Shown: positions 8,890-17,729, counted from the stretch's first letter. The stretch: 64,000 nt of DNA from Trichormus sp. NMC-1 (GCF_001858025.1 NZ_LZQD01000001.1:1259583-1323582); one strand, 5' to 3'. The notes: a model not told the origin generated them from the letters alone. Made by a program: numbers and translations.

Positions 8890-9051
8890 TCATCTTCGCT
8901 TGGCAGTGCTGCGTCGGAGTTCGCGTGTTTCGTCTTCTCGACGACGGCGATCGCGCCAATCAGCGAGTGTTAAATAAACGACACCGCCTGTAACTGATAC
9001 TAGCAGCACTACGGCAACCAAAGCCAAAATACTCAGGAATGGATTTTCCAC
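8890..9051 (-). CDS. Tiny membrane protein encoded directly behind petN
   Basis: A 53-codon frame starts with GTG at 9051, with AGAGGA four bases upstream, and ends with TGA at 8890-8892. The product begins MENPFLSILALVAVVLLV, forming one transmembrane helix of about residues 5-28. A strongly basic and acidic tail rich in Arg and Glu follows (DWRDRRREDETRELRR). It starts only seven bases after the petN stop, so the two are probably co-transcribed. I do not recognise a named subunit. One helix, small size and the link to petN suggest a thylakoid membrane small protein, but this is inference. Confidence 0.65.
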   Translation of the reverse strand: MENPFLSILALVAVVLLVSVTGGVVYLTLADWRDRRRREDETRELRRSTAKRR

Positions 9052-9058
9052 GATTCCT

Positions 9059-9145
9059 CTATAGTCCGTTGCGTCCCCAAACTACCATTGAAATCGACCA
9101 AGTGAACACAACTAACAGTGATACCCAACCCAGTGTCAAAATCAT
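9059..9145 (-). CDS. petN: Cytochrome b6f complex subunit VIII (PetN)
   Basis: A 28-codon gene, shorter than most gene finders accept. The product contains [16 protein letters not shown] followed by MVVWGRNGL, which matches PetN of cyanobacteria and chloroplasts almost residue for residue. PetN is a single-helix subunit needed for stability of the cytochrome b6f complex in the thylakoid membrane, which passes electrons from plastoquinol to plastocyanin or cytochrome c6. The ATG at 9145 follows GTGGA, and TAG is at 9059-9061. One residue is missing near the N-terminus relative to the usual 29. It is followed by a 53-codon membrane-protein gene in the same direction. Confidence 0.95.
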   Translation of the reverse strand: MILTLGWVSLLVVFTWSISMVVWGRNGL

Positions 9146-9245
9146 AGTTCCACTTTTCAAATAATTACAAAACGTCTCTAATACTTATCATACCGGGAAA
9201 AGGCAGTTGATTTGTTAACTATATTTCGAGGAACTTGCTAAGTTT

Positions 9246-9692
9246 ATGGAACTAATGGCAGAACGCGTAGAATCGGTAAAAGCAGGCATTATCGGCGGTT
9301 TATCTGTGGGAGTAGCTTTTCTCTTTATCAGTGTTATAAATAGTTTTGTGCTGGCTAAGTACTTTCCCATACTGATTCTGGATAAATCTAATTTAGTTAA
9401 TTTACAATTTTTACTAAGTAGCGCCATAGCTGGCTTCTCTGGTTTGCTATTTGGTATTACATATCGCTATATTATCCGCACCGATACAAATCCTCACCTT
9501 AATACTGGTGGTATCTTTGCTTTTGGCTTGGTGCGGGGATTAACTCAGATAGAAGTGGGCTGGAATTATACTGGCACGATTCTGCCTTTTTTGACATTAT
9601 CGGGAGAAAGTATATTATCCTTTGCTGTTGCTGCTTTTGTTCTAGATACTGCTATCGTACTTGGGTGGCTTAAACCTTTTTCTTCAACTTAA
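9246..9692 (+). CDS. Hypothetical membrane protein, four predicted helices
   Basis: The 148-residue product has hydrophobic segments at about 13-38, 56-75, 92-110 and 118-142, so it should be an integral membrane protein. The first and third have Gly-rich faces (AGIIGGLSVG, GGIFAFGLVRG), a pattern seen in small inner-membrane families. No catalytic motif is visible. It is divergent from petN, sharing an upstream region of 100 bases. The ATG at 9246 is used; M-A-E-R at 9255 is an alternative. It looks like a cyanobacterial conserved hypothetical protein, function unknown. Confidence 0.75.
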   Translation: MELMAERVESVKAGIIGGLSVGVAFLFISVINSFVLAKYFPILILDKSNLVNLQFLLSSAIAGFSGLLFGITYRYIIRTDTNPHLNTGGIFAFGLVRGLTQIEVGWNYTGTILPFLTLSGESILSFAVAAFVLDTAIVLGWLKPFSST

Positions 9693-9708
9693 AGTTTTTA
9701 CCATACAG

Positions 9709-9754
9709 CAGGAGTCAGGAGTCAGGAGTTAGGAGTCAGGAGTTAGGAGTCAGA
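9709..9754. repeat. STRR, GTCAGGA/GTTAGGA heptamers
   Basis: Six to seven units alternating GTCAGGA and GTTAGGA. A second simple repeat, TTTTGAA repeated four times, lies at about 9842-9871 directly before the exonuclease start. Confidence 0.85.
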
Positions 9755-9876
9755 GTAAAACTGGCGAATGTGTATAAGTTTCAATCTAGATTCTGTACCT
9801 CATTGATCTGCAATCTGCTGTAACTATAAATTCACTAATTACTTTTGAATTTTGAATTTTGAATTTTGAATTATTT

Positions 9877-10434
9877 ATGAATGACTATTTTCTCATCATT
9901 GATCTTGAAGCTACTTGTTGTAATGAACGTAGCATTCCCCGTCACGAAATGGAAATTATCGAAATTGGGGCGGTAATGTTGAATAGAAAAACTTGGGAAA
10001 TTGATTCTGAGTTCCAACAATTTATTCAACCTGTAAGAAATCCTCAACTTACAGCTTTTTGTACAGAATTAACTAGTATTTCTCAGGAACAAGTTGACGC
10101 AGCACCCCAGTTCCCAGAGGTGATGTCAAAATTAACAGAATGGATGAATTCATTTCCTAATTATATCTTCTGTTCTTGGGGTAATTACGACAAATCGCAA
10201 TTTTTACAAGATTGTAAATTTCATCATGTTCCTTATCTGTTTGGTTCTGAACACAGAAATATCAAAAATGAATTTTCAGAATATTTAGGTGTATCTCATA
10301 AGTTTGGTATGGCACAAGCCCTTAAACATTTAAACATGGAATTACAAGGTACACATCACAGGGGTATTGATGATGCTAGGAATATTGCCGCTATTTACAG
10401 ATATATGCACACTACTAAAAGTCTCTGGAAATAA
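9877..10434 (+). CDS. DEDDh-family 3'-5' exonuclease (ERI-1/KapD-like)
   Basis: A 185-residue exonuclease-fold protein. Motif I is IIDLEATCCN (D-x-E), motif II lies in FCSWGNYDKSQF (the Asp after N-Y), and motif III is HHRGIDDARN, where H and D are five residues apart, as in the DEDDh class. These four acidic residues and the His bind two metal ions and remove nucleotides from 3' ends of RNA or DNA. The small size and the EATC sequence place it nearer to ERI-1-like RNA exonucleases than to DnaQ. ATG at 9877 is chosen because upstream codons come from the TTTTGAA repeat. Substrate unknown. Confidence 0.88.
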   Translation: MNDYFLIIDLEATCCNERSIPRHEMEIIEIGAVMLNRKTWEIDSEFQQFIQPVRNPQLTAFCTELTSISQEQVDAAPQFPEVMSKLTEWMNSFPNYIFCSWGNYDKSQFLQDCKFHHVPYLFGSEHRNIKNEFSEYLGVSHKFGMAQALKHLNMELQGTHHRGIDDARNIAAIYRYMHTTKSLWK

Positions 10435-10519
10435 TCATTAGTGCTGATAGGGGGACGCGGAGACGCGGGGACACGGAGATAGAGAGACACGGAGAGAAAT
10501 AACCGAATTACGAATTATT

Positions 10520-12838
10520 TTAAAAGGCGTTGTTTTGAATAATAGATAGAGGAACTGTAGCGAAATATTCTCGCTGAAATTGTTCTTCTTTGACGGCAGA
10601 TAAAAATTTCTTCATAGCATTATCAACAAGAGTTTCGGAAGCGTTATTAGTATTCCAGGTAATTTGGAAATTACGATCTTGACGTTGAATTGTAAACCCT
10701 AAATATTTTAAAGCTTTAAATCCTAAATGTAATGTTTGGTCGCTGATACTCAGTTTTTCTAAAAGTTGTATGCGGGTAACTGGTTGATTTGTGCGGCTGA
10801 GGTATTTAGCAATTCCTACCAGATTCAGCCAAACTTCCCTAGGTGGTGGGTTTTGGGGTTTCGGCCAAGCGATAACTAATTGTTGTTGATTATAAACCGA
10901 CTTTCTCAACCATGCACGCAAATCATCCCAATTAGTGGGACAATCTTTAATAATCAGCGCTGAGTTTTTATTACTTAGTTCTGAATACTCTTGATTTCGC
11001 CAGTCTAAAATAATTGCTGAGTTTTGAGTTTTCAGTTCTGAATCAACACAGGAACGTACAGCAATTAATCTAATTTCATAGCGTTTTTTATAGCTGTTGT
11101 AATCTATTTCGGCAATACAATCACACTTACCTATAGGTAAATCGTCTTTATAATGTCCCCACCAAATACCAGGAAAAGGACTGTTACTCGAATCATCCCG
11201 AATCTCGAACTCGGCTTTAATATATTGTATTTTATTACCTTTAAAATCTTCCTGATTGCGATGCCAAGAATTTTCAAACCAACAGTCTTTAATTAATAGT
11301 TTAGGAATTGGATTTCCCATTCCACATGGTTCTAAAACTTTGAGTTCTAAAAATAAATCTTTTCCCAAATCTGCAACAGTTACTACTAAATCTGCTTGGA
11401 CTGTGGGTACGAGATTTGTTCCTCCTAAAGATTGTCGTAATTTTTGATTAATTGCATCTGTAAATAAAGGAATATTCTCAACTAACAAACTCAAACCTGC
11501 TGCAAAAGGATGTCCACCAAAACGATGTAATAAATGTGCTTGTTCTTTAACTAATTGATATAAATCAACAGAATTAATCGAACGTGCTGAACCACGGGCT
11601 AAAAGTGCTGAGTTGTCAGAAGTTTCTGAGTCAGAAAGAGAGTTTTCTGTACTTAACAAAATTGTCGGGTGGCCTGTTTCCTGTGCTATTTGTCCAGCAA
11701 CTAAACCCAATACACCTACAGCCCATTGTGGATCTTCTAAAACAATGACATTGGTAGTTGATAAATCCAATTGGGTCAGTTTTTTTGCTACTTGGGCTTG
11801 GACATCTTTTTGTAAAGACTTACGGCGAGAATTGGCTAATTCTGTTTCTTCTGCTAATTGATGACAGCGTTTAATATCTCGACTAGTTAGTAATTCTACA
11901 CAGAAACTAGCGTCACCATGAATGCGACTAACAGCGTTGATTCTTGGTCCCAAACCGAAGGAGATATCTGTGGGGCGATCGCCATTTTTCTGGCATAATT
12001 CTAATAATTTTCCTACTCCTGGTCGTCGTTTTTCTGTAACTGTTTTTTTATGATCTGTGTGTAATTGTTGAATTCCCAATTGCGCTAAATAACGACAGTC
12101 ACCAGTCAATTGTACCAAATCTGCAATTAAACCTATCGCTACTAAATCTAATAAATCAGTTAATGGATATTGGGGTACATCTGGCAAAGTTTCATATAAT
12201 GCTTCCACCAATTTATAAGCTACCGCAACTCCAGAAAGATGAAATAACTGATGTTCTTTGGGTAAATAACGCGGGTTAATAATGGCAATAACTGGAGGAC
12301 GTTCAGGGGGTAAAGTATGATGGTCTGTAACGATGACATCTATACCTAATTGCTGTGCATAAATAATTTCTGCAATATTTGTGCTACCTGTGTCACAAGT
12401 GACAATTAATTTACAACCTTGTTGAGCTAAATTATCAATTCCTAATTGATTTAGTCCGTGGGATTCTTTTAAGCGGTTGGGAATGTAATAAGTTAATTGT
12501 CTATCTTGTTCAAAAAACTGTCCTAAACCATCCCACAATATAGCAGTTGAGGTAATACCGTCAGCATCAAAATCTCCCCAAATGGCTACTTTTTCAGAAG
12601 ATTGTGCCGCTTTTTTTAACCGGTTTACCGCTAAAGACATTTCTTGTCCAAATTCAAAGGGACTAGCTGGTTGATAAGTTTGATAGTTTACAAATGCGGC
12701 TAGTTGTAATTCAGTTTGTATACCTCGTTGCCAAAGTAATTGGGCGGCAAAAATTCCACTAGATAGGGATGTATGATGTTTAACTGTCTGGATAAACCAT
12801 TCAGGAGGTTGTTCAGTTGTTGTCAGAATCCATTGCAT
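10520..12838 (-). CDS. recJ: Single-stranded-DNA-specific exonuclease RecJ
   Basis: A 772-residue DHH-family 5'-3' exonuclease acting on single-stranded DNA in recombination and mismatch or base-excision repair. DHH motifs: WGDFDADGITS (about 84-94), VTDHHT (about 172), and FGLGPRINAVSRIHGD further on. The DHHA1 domain contains RFGGHPFAAG. The chain is about 200 residues longer than E. coli RecJ (577). The extra C-terminal part (WRNQEYSEL onward) ends in a winged-helix-like segment. STRR sequence (GGGGACACGGAGA units) lies just behind the stop at about 10447-10496. The gene is last in a three-gene run with the GNAT and PD-(D/E)XK genes. Confidence 0.93.
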   Translation of the reverse strand: MQWILTTTEQPPEWFIQTVKHHTSLSSGIFAAQLLWQRGIQTELQLAAFVNYQTYQPASPFEFGQEMSLAVNRLKKAAQSSEKVAIWGDFDADGITSTAILWDGLGQFFEQDRQLTYYIPNRLKESHGLNQLGIDNLAQQGCKLIVTCDTGSTNIAEIIYAQQLGIDVIVTDHHTLPPERPPVIAIINPRYLPKEHQLFHLSGVAVAYKLVEALYETLPDVPQYPLTDLLDLVAIGLIADLVQLTGDCRYLAQLGIQQLHTDHKKTVTEKRRPGVGKLLELCQKNGDRPTDISFGLGPRINAVSRIHGDASFCVELLTSRDIKRCHQLAEETELANSRRKSLQKDVQAQVAKKLTQLDLSTTNVIVLEDPQWAVGVLGLVAGQIAQETGHPTILLSTENSLSDSETSDNSALLARGSARSINSVDLYQLVKEQAHLLHRFGGHPFAAGLSLLVENIPLFTDAINQKLRQSLGGTNLVPTVQADLVVTVADLGKDLFLELKVLEPCGMGNPIPKLLIKDCWFENSWHRNQEDFKGNKIQYIKAEFEIRDDSSNSPFPGIWWGHYKDDLPIGKCDCIAEIDYNSYKKRYEIRLIAVRSCVDSELKTQNSAIILDWRNQEYSELSNKNSALIIKDCPTNWDDLRAWLRKSVYNQQQLVIAWPKPQNPPPREVWLNLVGIAKYLSRTNQPVTRIQLLEKLSISDQTLHLGFKALKYLGFTIQRQDRNFQITWNTNNASETLVDNAMKKFLSAVKEEQFQREYFATVPLSIIQNNAF

Positions 12839-12889
12839 TTTATCAATTCAAAATTCCAAATTAAAAACTAAAAACTAAAAACTAAAAGT

Positions 12890-13534
12890 TTATAAATCAT
12901 GATCGATAATTACATGATTTGTAGATTCATTGACTAAGGGATTAAGAACTACTTCACCGGCAATTCCTTCTGATTTACGAGGACGAATAGCAGGGCGTGT
13001 ACGTCTATAACCTGCTCTTTCTGCTTTTTGATGTTCGTAATCAATGAGTTTGCCATAATATGGGTGTTTACTTAAATTCATTGATAGGAAAATATGCTGG
13101 CGGATATTACCAAAACCCTTGCGGTTAAAAAATTTCACGGCTGGGGTATTAGTAGGATCTGTATCTACCAACATAAACCGCGCTCCATCTTCAATCATTC
13201 TAGCAACGACTTTATCAACTAATGTATCTGCTACACCTCGACGTTGAAATTTGGGATTTACACCTAACCACAAAATGTAACCGTAATTCCAAGATGCTTT
13301 AGCAATAATAGTTCCCAAAATAAATCCCGAAAGTTCACCTTCTGTTTCCGCAACTAGGCAATATTCTGGATCTGTGTTGTAAAGTCCAATTACTTCCCAT
13401 TCATCCCAGGTGCGGTATAGGTAAGGATATAACTCGCTCGTAAATAGTTCTTCACCTAGGTGATAAACAGGAGCGATATCATCAATTCCTAATTCCCGGA
13501 CATAAATAGCATCAGTTTCATCAAAGGTTTTCAT
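12890..13534 (-). CDS. GNAT-family N-acetyltransferase
   Basis: About 214 residues. The acetyl-CoA binding core is visible: ILWLGVNPKFQRRGVADTLV contains the R-R-G-V-A loop (Q/R-x-x-G-x-A motif). It is followed by VDTDPTNTPAVKFFNRKGF, the classic N-x-x-A-x-x-F-Y-x-x-x-G-F element. The N-terminus reads VRELGIDDIAPVYHLGEELF, a typical GNAT opening. The substrate is unknown; ribosomal-protein or small-molecule acetylation are possible. A TTG at 13552 would add six residues and overlap the upstream gene by four bases; ATG 13534 is preferred. It lies between the nuclease gene and recJ. Confidence 0.85.
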   Translation of the reverse strand: MKTFDETDAIYVRELGIDDIAPVYHLGEELFTSELYPYLYRTWDEWEVIGLYNTDPEYCLVAETEGELSGFILGTIIAKASWNYGYILWLGVNPKFQRRGVADTLVDKVVARMIEDGARFMLVDTDPTNTPAVKFFNRKGFGNIRQHIFLSMNLSKHPYYGKLIDYEHQKAERAGYRRTRPAIRPRKSEGIAGEVVLNPLVNESTNHVIIDHDL

Positions 13535-13548
13535 AATTGCTATAAATA

Positions 13549-14352
13549 TCAAATTGATATTTCTTGAATGTTTTCAAAATTTGGTAAACAATTTGTAAGT
13601 ATTTCTGTTTTATTATCTTTTTGACGTTCACATCTGACAGCATACTGGCAAAATTCACAAGCTTTTTTAGATTCGGCTATTTGGGGAAATGGCTGATTTT
13701 GTTGATATTTTTGTAACCACTCATTTAAATGAGTTAATAGTTGATTTAAATCTTGTTCTGTTTGTTGATGTTGTTGATAATTATAGTCGAATTTAATATT
13801 TTGTGGTTTTCCTTGAGCTTGGACAAACCAGTAAGTCATAGATATATTTTCGGGTAAATATTCGCTTGTTTCTGCCAGAACATAGAGATAAAGACGTGTT
13901 TGCCAATTTTTAGCTAAAGAGGTTTTATTGGGTGGTTTTCGATAGGTTTTCCAGTCAAGTATTTGTGCTTGCTGATGATCTGCAATTAATAAATCATAAA
14001 TTACTGTCAGTAAAAAATCTTGAATTTGTAAAGTACGATAATGTTCACTTTCCCGAAAAGTTTGGTTATTTGTGTCAGGTTTGAGAATTTCAGGTGCAAC
14101 TTTAGCAAAAGCAGTCATCCAATTTTGCAGTTGAACATCTGTTTGCAGAAAACTATTAATTGGTAAACCCATTTCTTGCTGCTGCATGAGCAGGTGAAAG
14201 CGACTACCTAAAGTTTGATACTCTTCATGTTGGGGATCTGCGGGAGTGGTGAGTTGTTCTAAATAGGTATGCTGAAATTTGCGGGGACAAGCTGCAAGTA
14301 AGTTGAGATGTCCTTGGGAAAGTCGCAATAGTTGGGTAGAAGTTGATAGCAT
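13549..14352 (-). CDS. PD-(D/E)XK (RecB/Cas4-like) nuclease with Fe-S cysteines
   Basis: A 267-residue protein. Features in order: SQGHLNLLAACPRKFQHTYL (first cluster Cys and the R-K-F-x-x-x-Y motif of RecB-type domains), the catalytic stretch AQILDWKTYRK (D-x-K, D from the PD part), and a C-terminal CEFCQYAVRCE triple-Cys motif. One early and three late cysteines are the pattern of Fe-S-containing Cas4/AddB-like nucleases. There is no CRISPR array or cas gene nearby, so this is a free-standing repair-type nuclease. Co-directional with GNAT and recJ, which supports a DNA-repair link. A dispersed repeat ends five bases before its ATG. Confidence 0.85.
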   Translation of the reverse strand: MLSTSTQLLRLSQGHLNLLAACPRKFQHTYLEQLTTPADPQHEEYQTLGSRFHLLMQQQEMGLPINSFLQTDVQLQNWMTAFAKVAPEILKPDTNNQTFRESEHYRTLQIQDFLLTVIYDLLIADHQQAQILDWKTYRKPPNKTSLAKNWQTRLYLYVLAETSEYLPENISMTYWFVQAQGKPQNIKFDYNYQQHQQTEQDLNQLLTHLNEWLQKYQQNQPFPQIAESKKACEFCQYAVRCERQKDNKTEILTNCLPNFENIQEISI

Positions 14353-14357
14353 TCTTC

Positions 14358-14469
14358 TATAGCAGGGGACAGGGGACAGGTGACAGGTGACAGGTGACAG
14401 AGTTGAAAGTCTGTTTGTGTCTAGGTTTTATCATTAGTTCATGTCCTAACCACCTGGGCGGTTGCTATA
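14358..14469. repeat. Dispersed ~105-bp repeat, copy A (ends TATAGC/GCTATA)
   Basis: Starts TATAGCAGGGGACAGG, contains GGACAGGTGACAG heptamers, a middle part with GTCTGTTTGTGTCTAGG, the core CATGTCCTAACCACC, and ends GGTTGCTATA. The ends are inverted complements. Copies occur at 21939-22043, 31093-31176 and, inverted, 62633-62737. Confidence 0.85.
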
Positions 14470-14559
14470 TTACTGACATAGTTGGAAAAAAATAAAAGGT
14501 AAAAGAATGAATTTTGCATTTTTTTTTCATCCCTCTACCTTTCTTTGTATACTTGATGC

Positions 14560-14763
14560 TTATTTCATGTTAGCCCGTGCATCTCTGACTGCGCCCAAGA
14601 AAAATAATACGGTGATGGGAATACTTAAAGCCAGGATAATTGCGGTGGTTTGGACACCTAAATCTGGTTGTCCATAACTGAGTTCAAATACAGAACCTAC
14701 CGCTGCGATCGCACTTACACAAGCACCGCCTAAAAACAAACCGCTTTTTGGAGTTAAATACAC
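14560..14763 (-). CDS. Small two-helix membrane protein
   Basis: A 67-residue product with hydrophobic segments at about 8-25 and 39-58 (TAIILALSIPITVLFFLGAV) and a short basic tail (RDARANMK). It starts with GTG at 14763, preceded by AGGGTGA at a suitable distance. It lies 12 bases behind def, so the two are likely co-transcribed. It resembles small conserved cyanobacterial membrane proteins, but I cannot name a function. No cysteine pair or charged helix residue suggests a cofactor. Confidence 0.75.
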   Translation of the reverse strand: MYLTPKSGLFLGGACVSAIAAVGSVFELSYGQPDLGVQTTAIILALSIPITVLFFLGAVRDARANMK

Positions 14764-14775
14764 GAATCTGTCACC

Positions 14776-15339
14776 CTATGCTACTGGTTTCACTGCTTGA
14801 TACGAGAAGCCATTTTTAGATAGCTCCTGGGCTAAAGTCAAGGAATTTTCTACTCTGTCTACAAACACCACACCGTTGAGGTGATCCATTTCGTGTAGAA
14901 TGCAGCGTCCGAGTAAGTCATCAGCTTTTAATGTCTGGGGACGGCCATATTCGTCTTTATAGGCAATTTCTACCACTTGGGGGCGTTTGACATCTAGATA
15001 AACTTTGGGAATGCTCAGACAGCCTTCTTGAGCAACGCAGAGTTCACTGCTTACTTGTTTAATGACGGGGTTAATTAATACAAGTGGAGGATGCTCCGGT
15101 TTGCCTGGTTCACAATCGATGACAATGAGTTGTTTATTAATTCCAACTTGGGGCGCAGCTAAACCAATGCCATCCTCACTGTACATAGTTTGCAGCATTT
15201 CGCGCACCAGTTGACGGAGTTCGTCATCTATTTTGGTGACACGCTTTGCGGGTTGACGCAAAACGCGATCGCCTAAATAGTGAAGTCGCAAAGGTGGATT
15301 TTTTAACTTTTTCTTCTCTACAGCAATGTCAGAGGGCAT
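14776..15339 (-). CDS. def: Peptide deformylase
   Basis: Removes the formyl group from the N-terminal methionine of new proteins, using a catalytic metal (Fe2+ or Zn2+). All three family motifs are present: GIGLAAPQVG (57-66), EGCLSIP (106-112, metal ligand Cys107) and HEMDH (149-153, two His ligands and the catalytic Glu150). The length of 187 residues is normal. The first 15 residues are a charged extension. ATG 15339 is used. A small membrane-protein gene follows after 12 bases. Confidence 0.96.
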   Translation of the reverse strand: MPSDIAVEKKKLKNPPLRLHYLGDRVLRQPAKRVTKIDDELRQLVREMLQTMYSEDGIGLAAPQVGINKQLIVIDCEPGKPEHPPLVLINPVIKQVSSELCVAQEGCLSIPKVYLDVKRPQVVEIAYKDEYGRPQTLKADDLLGRCILHEMDHLNGVVFVDRVENSLTLAQELSKNGFSYQAVKPVA

Positions 15340-15488
15340 GATTGTTGATGGCTTGATGATAAATGTCTTACTAATTCAATTCTATCGTCAGTTGGGAGGT
15401 GACAGAGAACAGACTATAGAAAACAGTTGACAGAAAACACTAATAATTTTAGTTTGTACCCATTACCAATCAGCAATGACTATTTCTA

Positions 15489-16388
15489 ATGTTTAAGTTT
15501 TTCACAAAACTAGACTACCTGCTCAAAGAAACTTTCCTGGGATTGCTGCGGGGAGGATGGATGAATTGGGCGGCTGTTAGTACGGTGACAGTATTATTAT
15601 TTCTATTTGGCTTAAGTTTGCAAACTTCTTGGCAAGTCGAAAAACTCCTCAACCAGTTTGGTAGTCAGTTGGAATTATCGGTTTATCTGGAGTCGGGAAT
15701 TCAAGCTGTAAATATTGAACCTCTGGTGGCGAAAATACCGACAGTGGTGGGGGTGCAAGTGATTACCAAAGAACAAGCTTGGATCAAGTTAGTTAAAGAA
15801 CTGGGTATTGCTGATATTGACGGTGCTACTCAGCAGCTAGGGGATAATCCGCTAGTTGATGAAATGAAAGTAAAAGCTTTAAATCCCCAAGTTGTACCTT
15901 CTTTAGCGACAGAGTTAGCGAAGTTGCAGGGAGTGGATGTGGTGCAGTACGTAGATGAAGCTGTAAAACGCATTGCTCAGTTGCACCAAGGTCTAAACTG
16001 GATTACTTTAACAATTACGATTATTCTGACTTTAACAGCGATCGCAGTGACAACCACCACTATTCGTCTAATTGTCATGGCACGACGACGGGAAATTGAA
16101 ATCATGCAATTGGTGGGAGCTACTTCTGCTTGGATTTACCTACCATTTATTTTACAAGGAATTTCTTTTGGTTTGCTAGGTGGTGCGATCGCTTGGAGTT
16201 TCATTTCTCTAACTCAACAATTCCTCAACCGCTTACTAGCCAATCAACCTGAGTTTATCCAATTTATTAGCCACGGTGTACAACTCACAACAGCGCAAAC
16301 TTTACTCTTACCTCTGATTCTTTTAGGCTTTGGTGCCATCGTCGGATTAATGGGTAGCTTATTCGCTGTTCACCGTTTTGCGAAATAA
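15489..16388 (+). CDS. ftsX: Cell division protein FtsX (permease-like)
   Basis: A 299-residue inner-membrane protein with the FtsX/MacB-like layout: one N-terminal helix (about 25-45, AAVSTVTVLLFLFGL), a periplasmic domain of about 110 residues, and three C-terminal helices. The cytosolic loop RLIVMARRREIEIMQLVGAT is the hallmark sequence of FtsX. With FtsE it transmits ATP hydrolysis to activation of septal peptidoglycan hydrolases (the M23 family is a usual target). No ftsE is adjacent. Divergent from def. Confidence 0.94.
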   Translation: MFKFFTKLDYLLKETFLGLLRGGWMNWAAVSTVTVLLFLFGLSLQTSWQVEKLLNQFGSQLELSVYLESGIQAVNIEPLVAKIPTVVGVQVITKEQAWIKLVKELGIADIDGATQQLGDNPLVDEMKVKALNPQVVPSLATELAKLQGVDVVQYVDEAVKRIAQLHQGLNWITLTITIILTLTAIAVTTTTIRLIVMARRREIEIMQLVGATSAWIYLPFILQGISFGLLGGAIAWSFISLTQQFLNRLLANQPEFIQFISHGVQLTTAQTLLLPLILLGFGAIVGLMGSLFAVHRFAK

Positions 16389-16411
16389 TAGTAAGAATTC
16401 AGGAGTCAGTA

Positions 16412-16433
16412 GGGGCGTATTGCAATACGTCCG
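16412..16433. repeat. Dispersed palindrome GGGCGTATTGCAATACGYCC
   Basis: Near-perfect palindrome embedded in GTCAGGA heptamers (16398-16450). An identical core with perfect symmetry occurs at 24285-24304. Confidence 0.8.
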
Positions 16434-16585
16434 TACAAGAGTCAGGAGTCAGAATACTTATGAAATGAAGAATAGAGAGAAGCAAAATTTTATCAAAATC
16501 ATTAAATTTGACTCGAAAAGTCTTTATTCTCATGACTTGGAGTATTCTCTATCCTAAATACTTACAAATAATAAACAATAAAAAC

Positions 16586-17401
16586 ATGACTAAACAATGG
16601 GAATGCTTATTGCAAAATCTGGGTGAATGGCAAGGTTCATTTACTCGTTATTCACCGCAAGGTAAACTTTTAGAAGATATCAAAAGTGTAGTTTCTATAG
16701 AAGGCTTGAACAATAATCAAACAGTCCGTCAAACGATTCGCCAAGGAAACACTGAACAAGTTTTAGAATATAATTCTCTAGCTAGAAGTGTACTATTTTT
16801 TGAAAATGGGGCATTTTCTCAAGGTTCCATGCAGCTAGGACCATTTTCTGAATTTGGTGCAGAACTAGGTTTAATTTATGAAAATCGTCGCTTACGTCTA
16901 GTGGAATTGTTTGATAAAAATGGAAAAATAGAAAGTCTCACCTTGATTCGTGAGCATTTAGCTGGTACGGAAGCAATAGAAAATCCACCTTTGCAAGTAG
17001 ACGAATTATTGGGAGAATGGCTGGGTGAAGCTGTTACCATCTACCCGGATTGGCGTTCTCCCACTACCTTCTATACAACCTTAAAACTAGAACTTGATAC
17101 TACTGGTAAATTAATTCAAAATACACATTTTGGCGAATATAATATTACCTCTACTGCTACTATCAAAGATGCAATTATCCTCTTTGATCAAAATCCCCAA
17201 AAGCAGGTGCAAGTATTACTTTTACCTAATGGTGCTTCCGCAACTTTTCCTTTACAAGCACAGTTACGTCAACCTTTATTTTTAGAAGTTGGTTGGTTAA
17301 TTACACCAACGTTACGCCAACGTTTAATCCGCAACTATGATGATAAAGGTGCATGGATTAGCCTCACCTTGGTAACAGAAAATCGCGTTACTTCTCATTG
17401 A
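16586..17401 (+). CDS. DUF3598-like cyanobacterial protein (calycin-type beta-barrel predicted)
   Basis: A 271-residue soluble protein. It opens MTKQWECLLQNLGEWQGSFT, the typical start of the DUF3598 family. That family is restricted mostly to phototrophs and predicted to form two lipocalin-like barrels. The repeat of the W-x-G-x-x-x pattern is visible again at ELLGEWLGEAVTIYPDW, supporting an internal duplication. Lipocalin-fold members include bilin lyases (CpcS/CpeS types), but the residues for that activity were not identified. ATG at 16586 is chosen over a TTG 26 codons upstream because homologous residues start there. Function unknown. Confidence 0.8.
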   Translation: MTKQWECLLQNLGEWQGSFTRYSPQGKLLEDIKSVVSIEGLNNNQTVRQTIRQGNTEQVLEYNSLARSVLFFENGAFSQGSMQLGPFSEFGAELGLIYENRRLRLVELFDKNGKIESLTLIREHLAGTEAIENPPLQVDELLGEWLGEAVTIYPDWRSPTTFYTTLKLELDTTGKLIQNTHFGEYNITSTATIKDAIILFDQNPQKQVQVLLLPNGASATFPLQAQLRQPLFLEVGWLITPTLRQRLIRNYDDKGAWISLTLVTENRVTSH

Positions 17402-17458
17402 GAATTTAACTGATTCAGGGCGTTTAAGTCCCCTGCTTTTCTAAGTTTTTCTGCGTAA

Positions 17459-17592
17459 TACCAATTTTATGTGAGGCTGTACAGAATCCTGAAATCCATA
17501 GATTGATCCATCTTTATCTGTGTTTATCTGCGTCCATCTGCGGTCGATTCTTCTTGATATTTTATTCTATGCAGCTTCATATTAATTTGGTA
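17459..17592. mobile_element. MITE-like element with imperfect terminal inverted repeats
   Basis: The left end TACCAATTTTATGTGAGGCTG... (17459 onward) and right end (to 17592) are imperfect inverted complements over about 21 bases. The interior holds TTTATCTGTGTTTATCTGCG, a sequence common between genes in Nostoc. A hairpin follows at 17633-17649 (GGTGGGC pairs with GCCCACC). Otherwise the 17402-17729 spacer shows nothing. Confidence 0.55.
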
Positions 17593-17632
17593 TAAGTCAT
17601 ATTTTGAAGTTTCAATGGTTTAAGTCTCTTAA

Positions 17633-17649
17633 GGTGGGCATTGCCCACC
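17633..17649. repeat. Palindromic GGTGGGC-ATT-GCCCACC hairpin
   Basis: Perfect seven-base-pair stem with a three-base loop, between the convergent DUF3598 and aat genes. It may act as a transcription stop, but there is no T-run, so a dispersed repeat is more likely. Confidence 0.6.
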
Positions 17650-17729
17650 CTACATATATTTCCAAAATCAAATATTATTAAAATCTCACCGCGTCGTCCT
17701 TGATGATCAGCATTTAACCCGACAGGATA

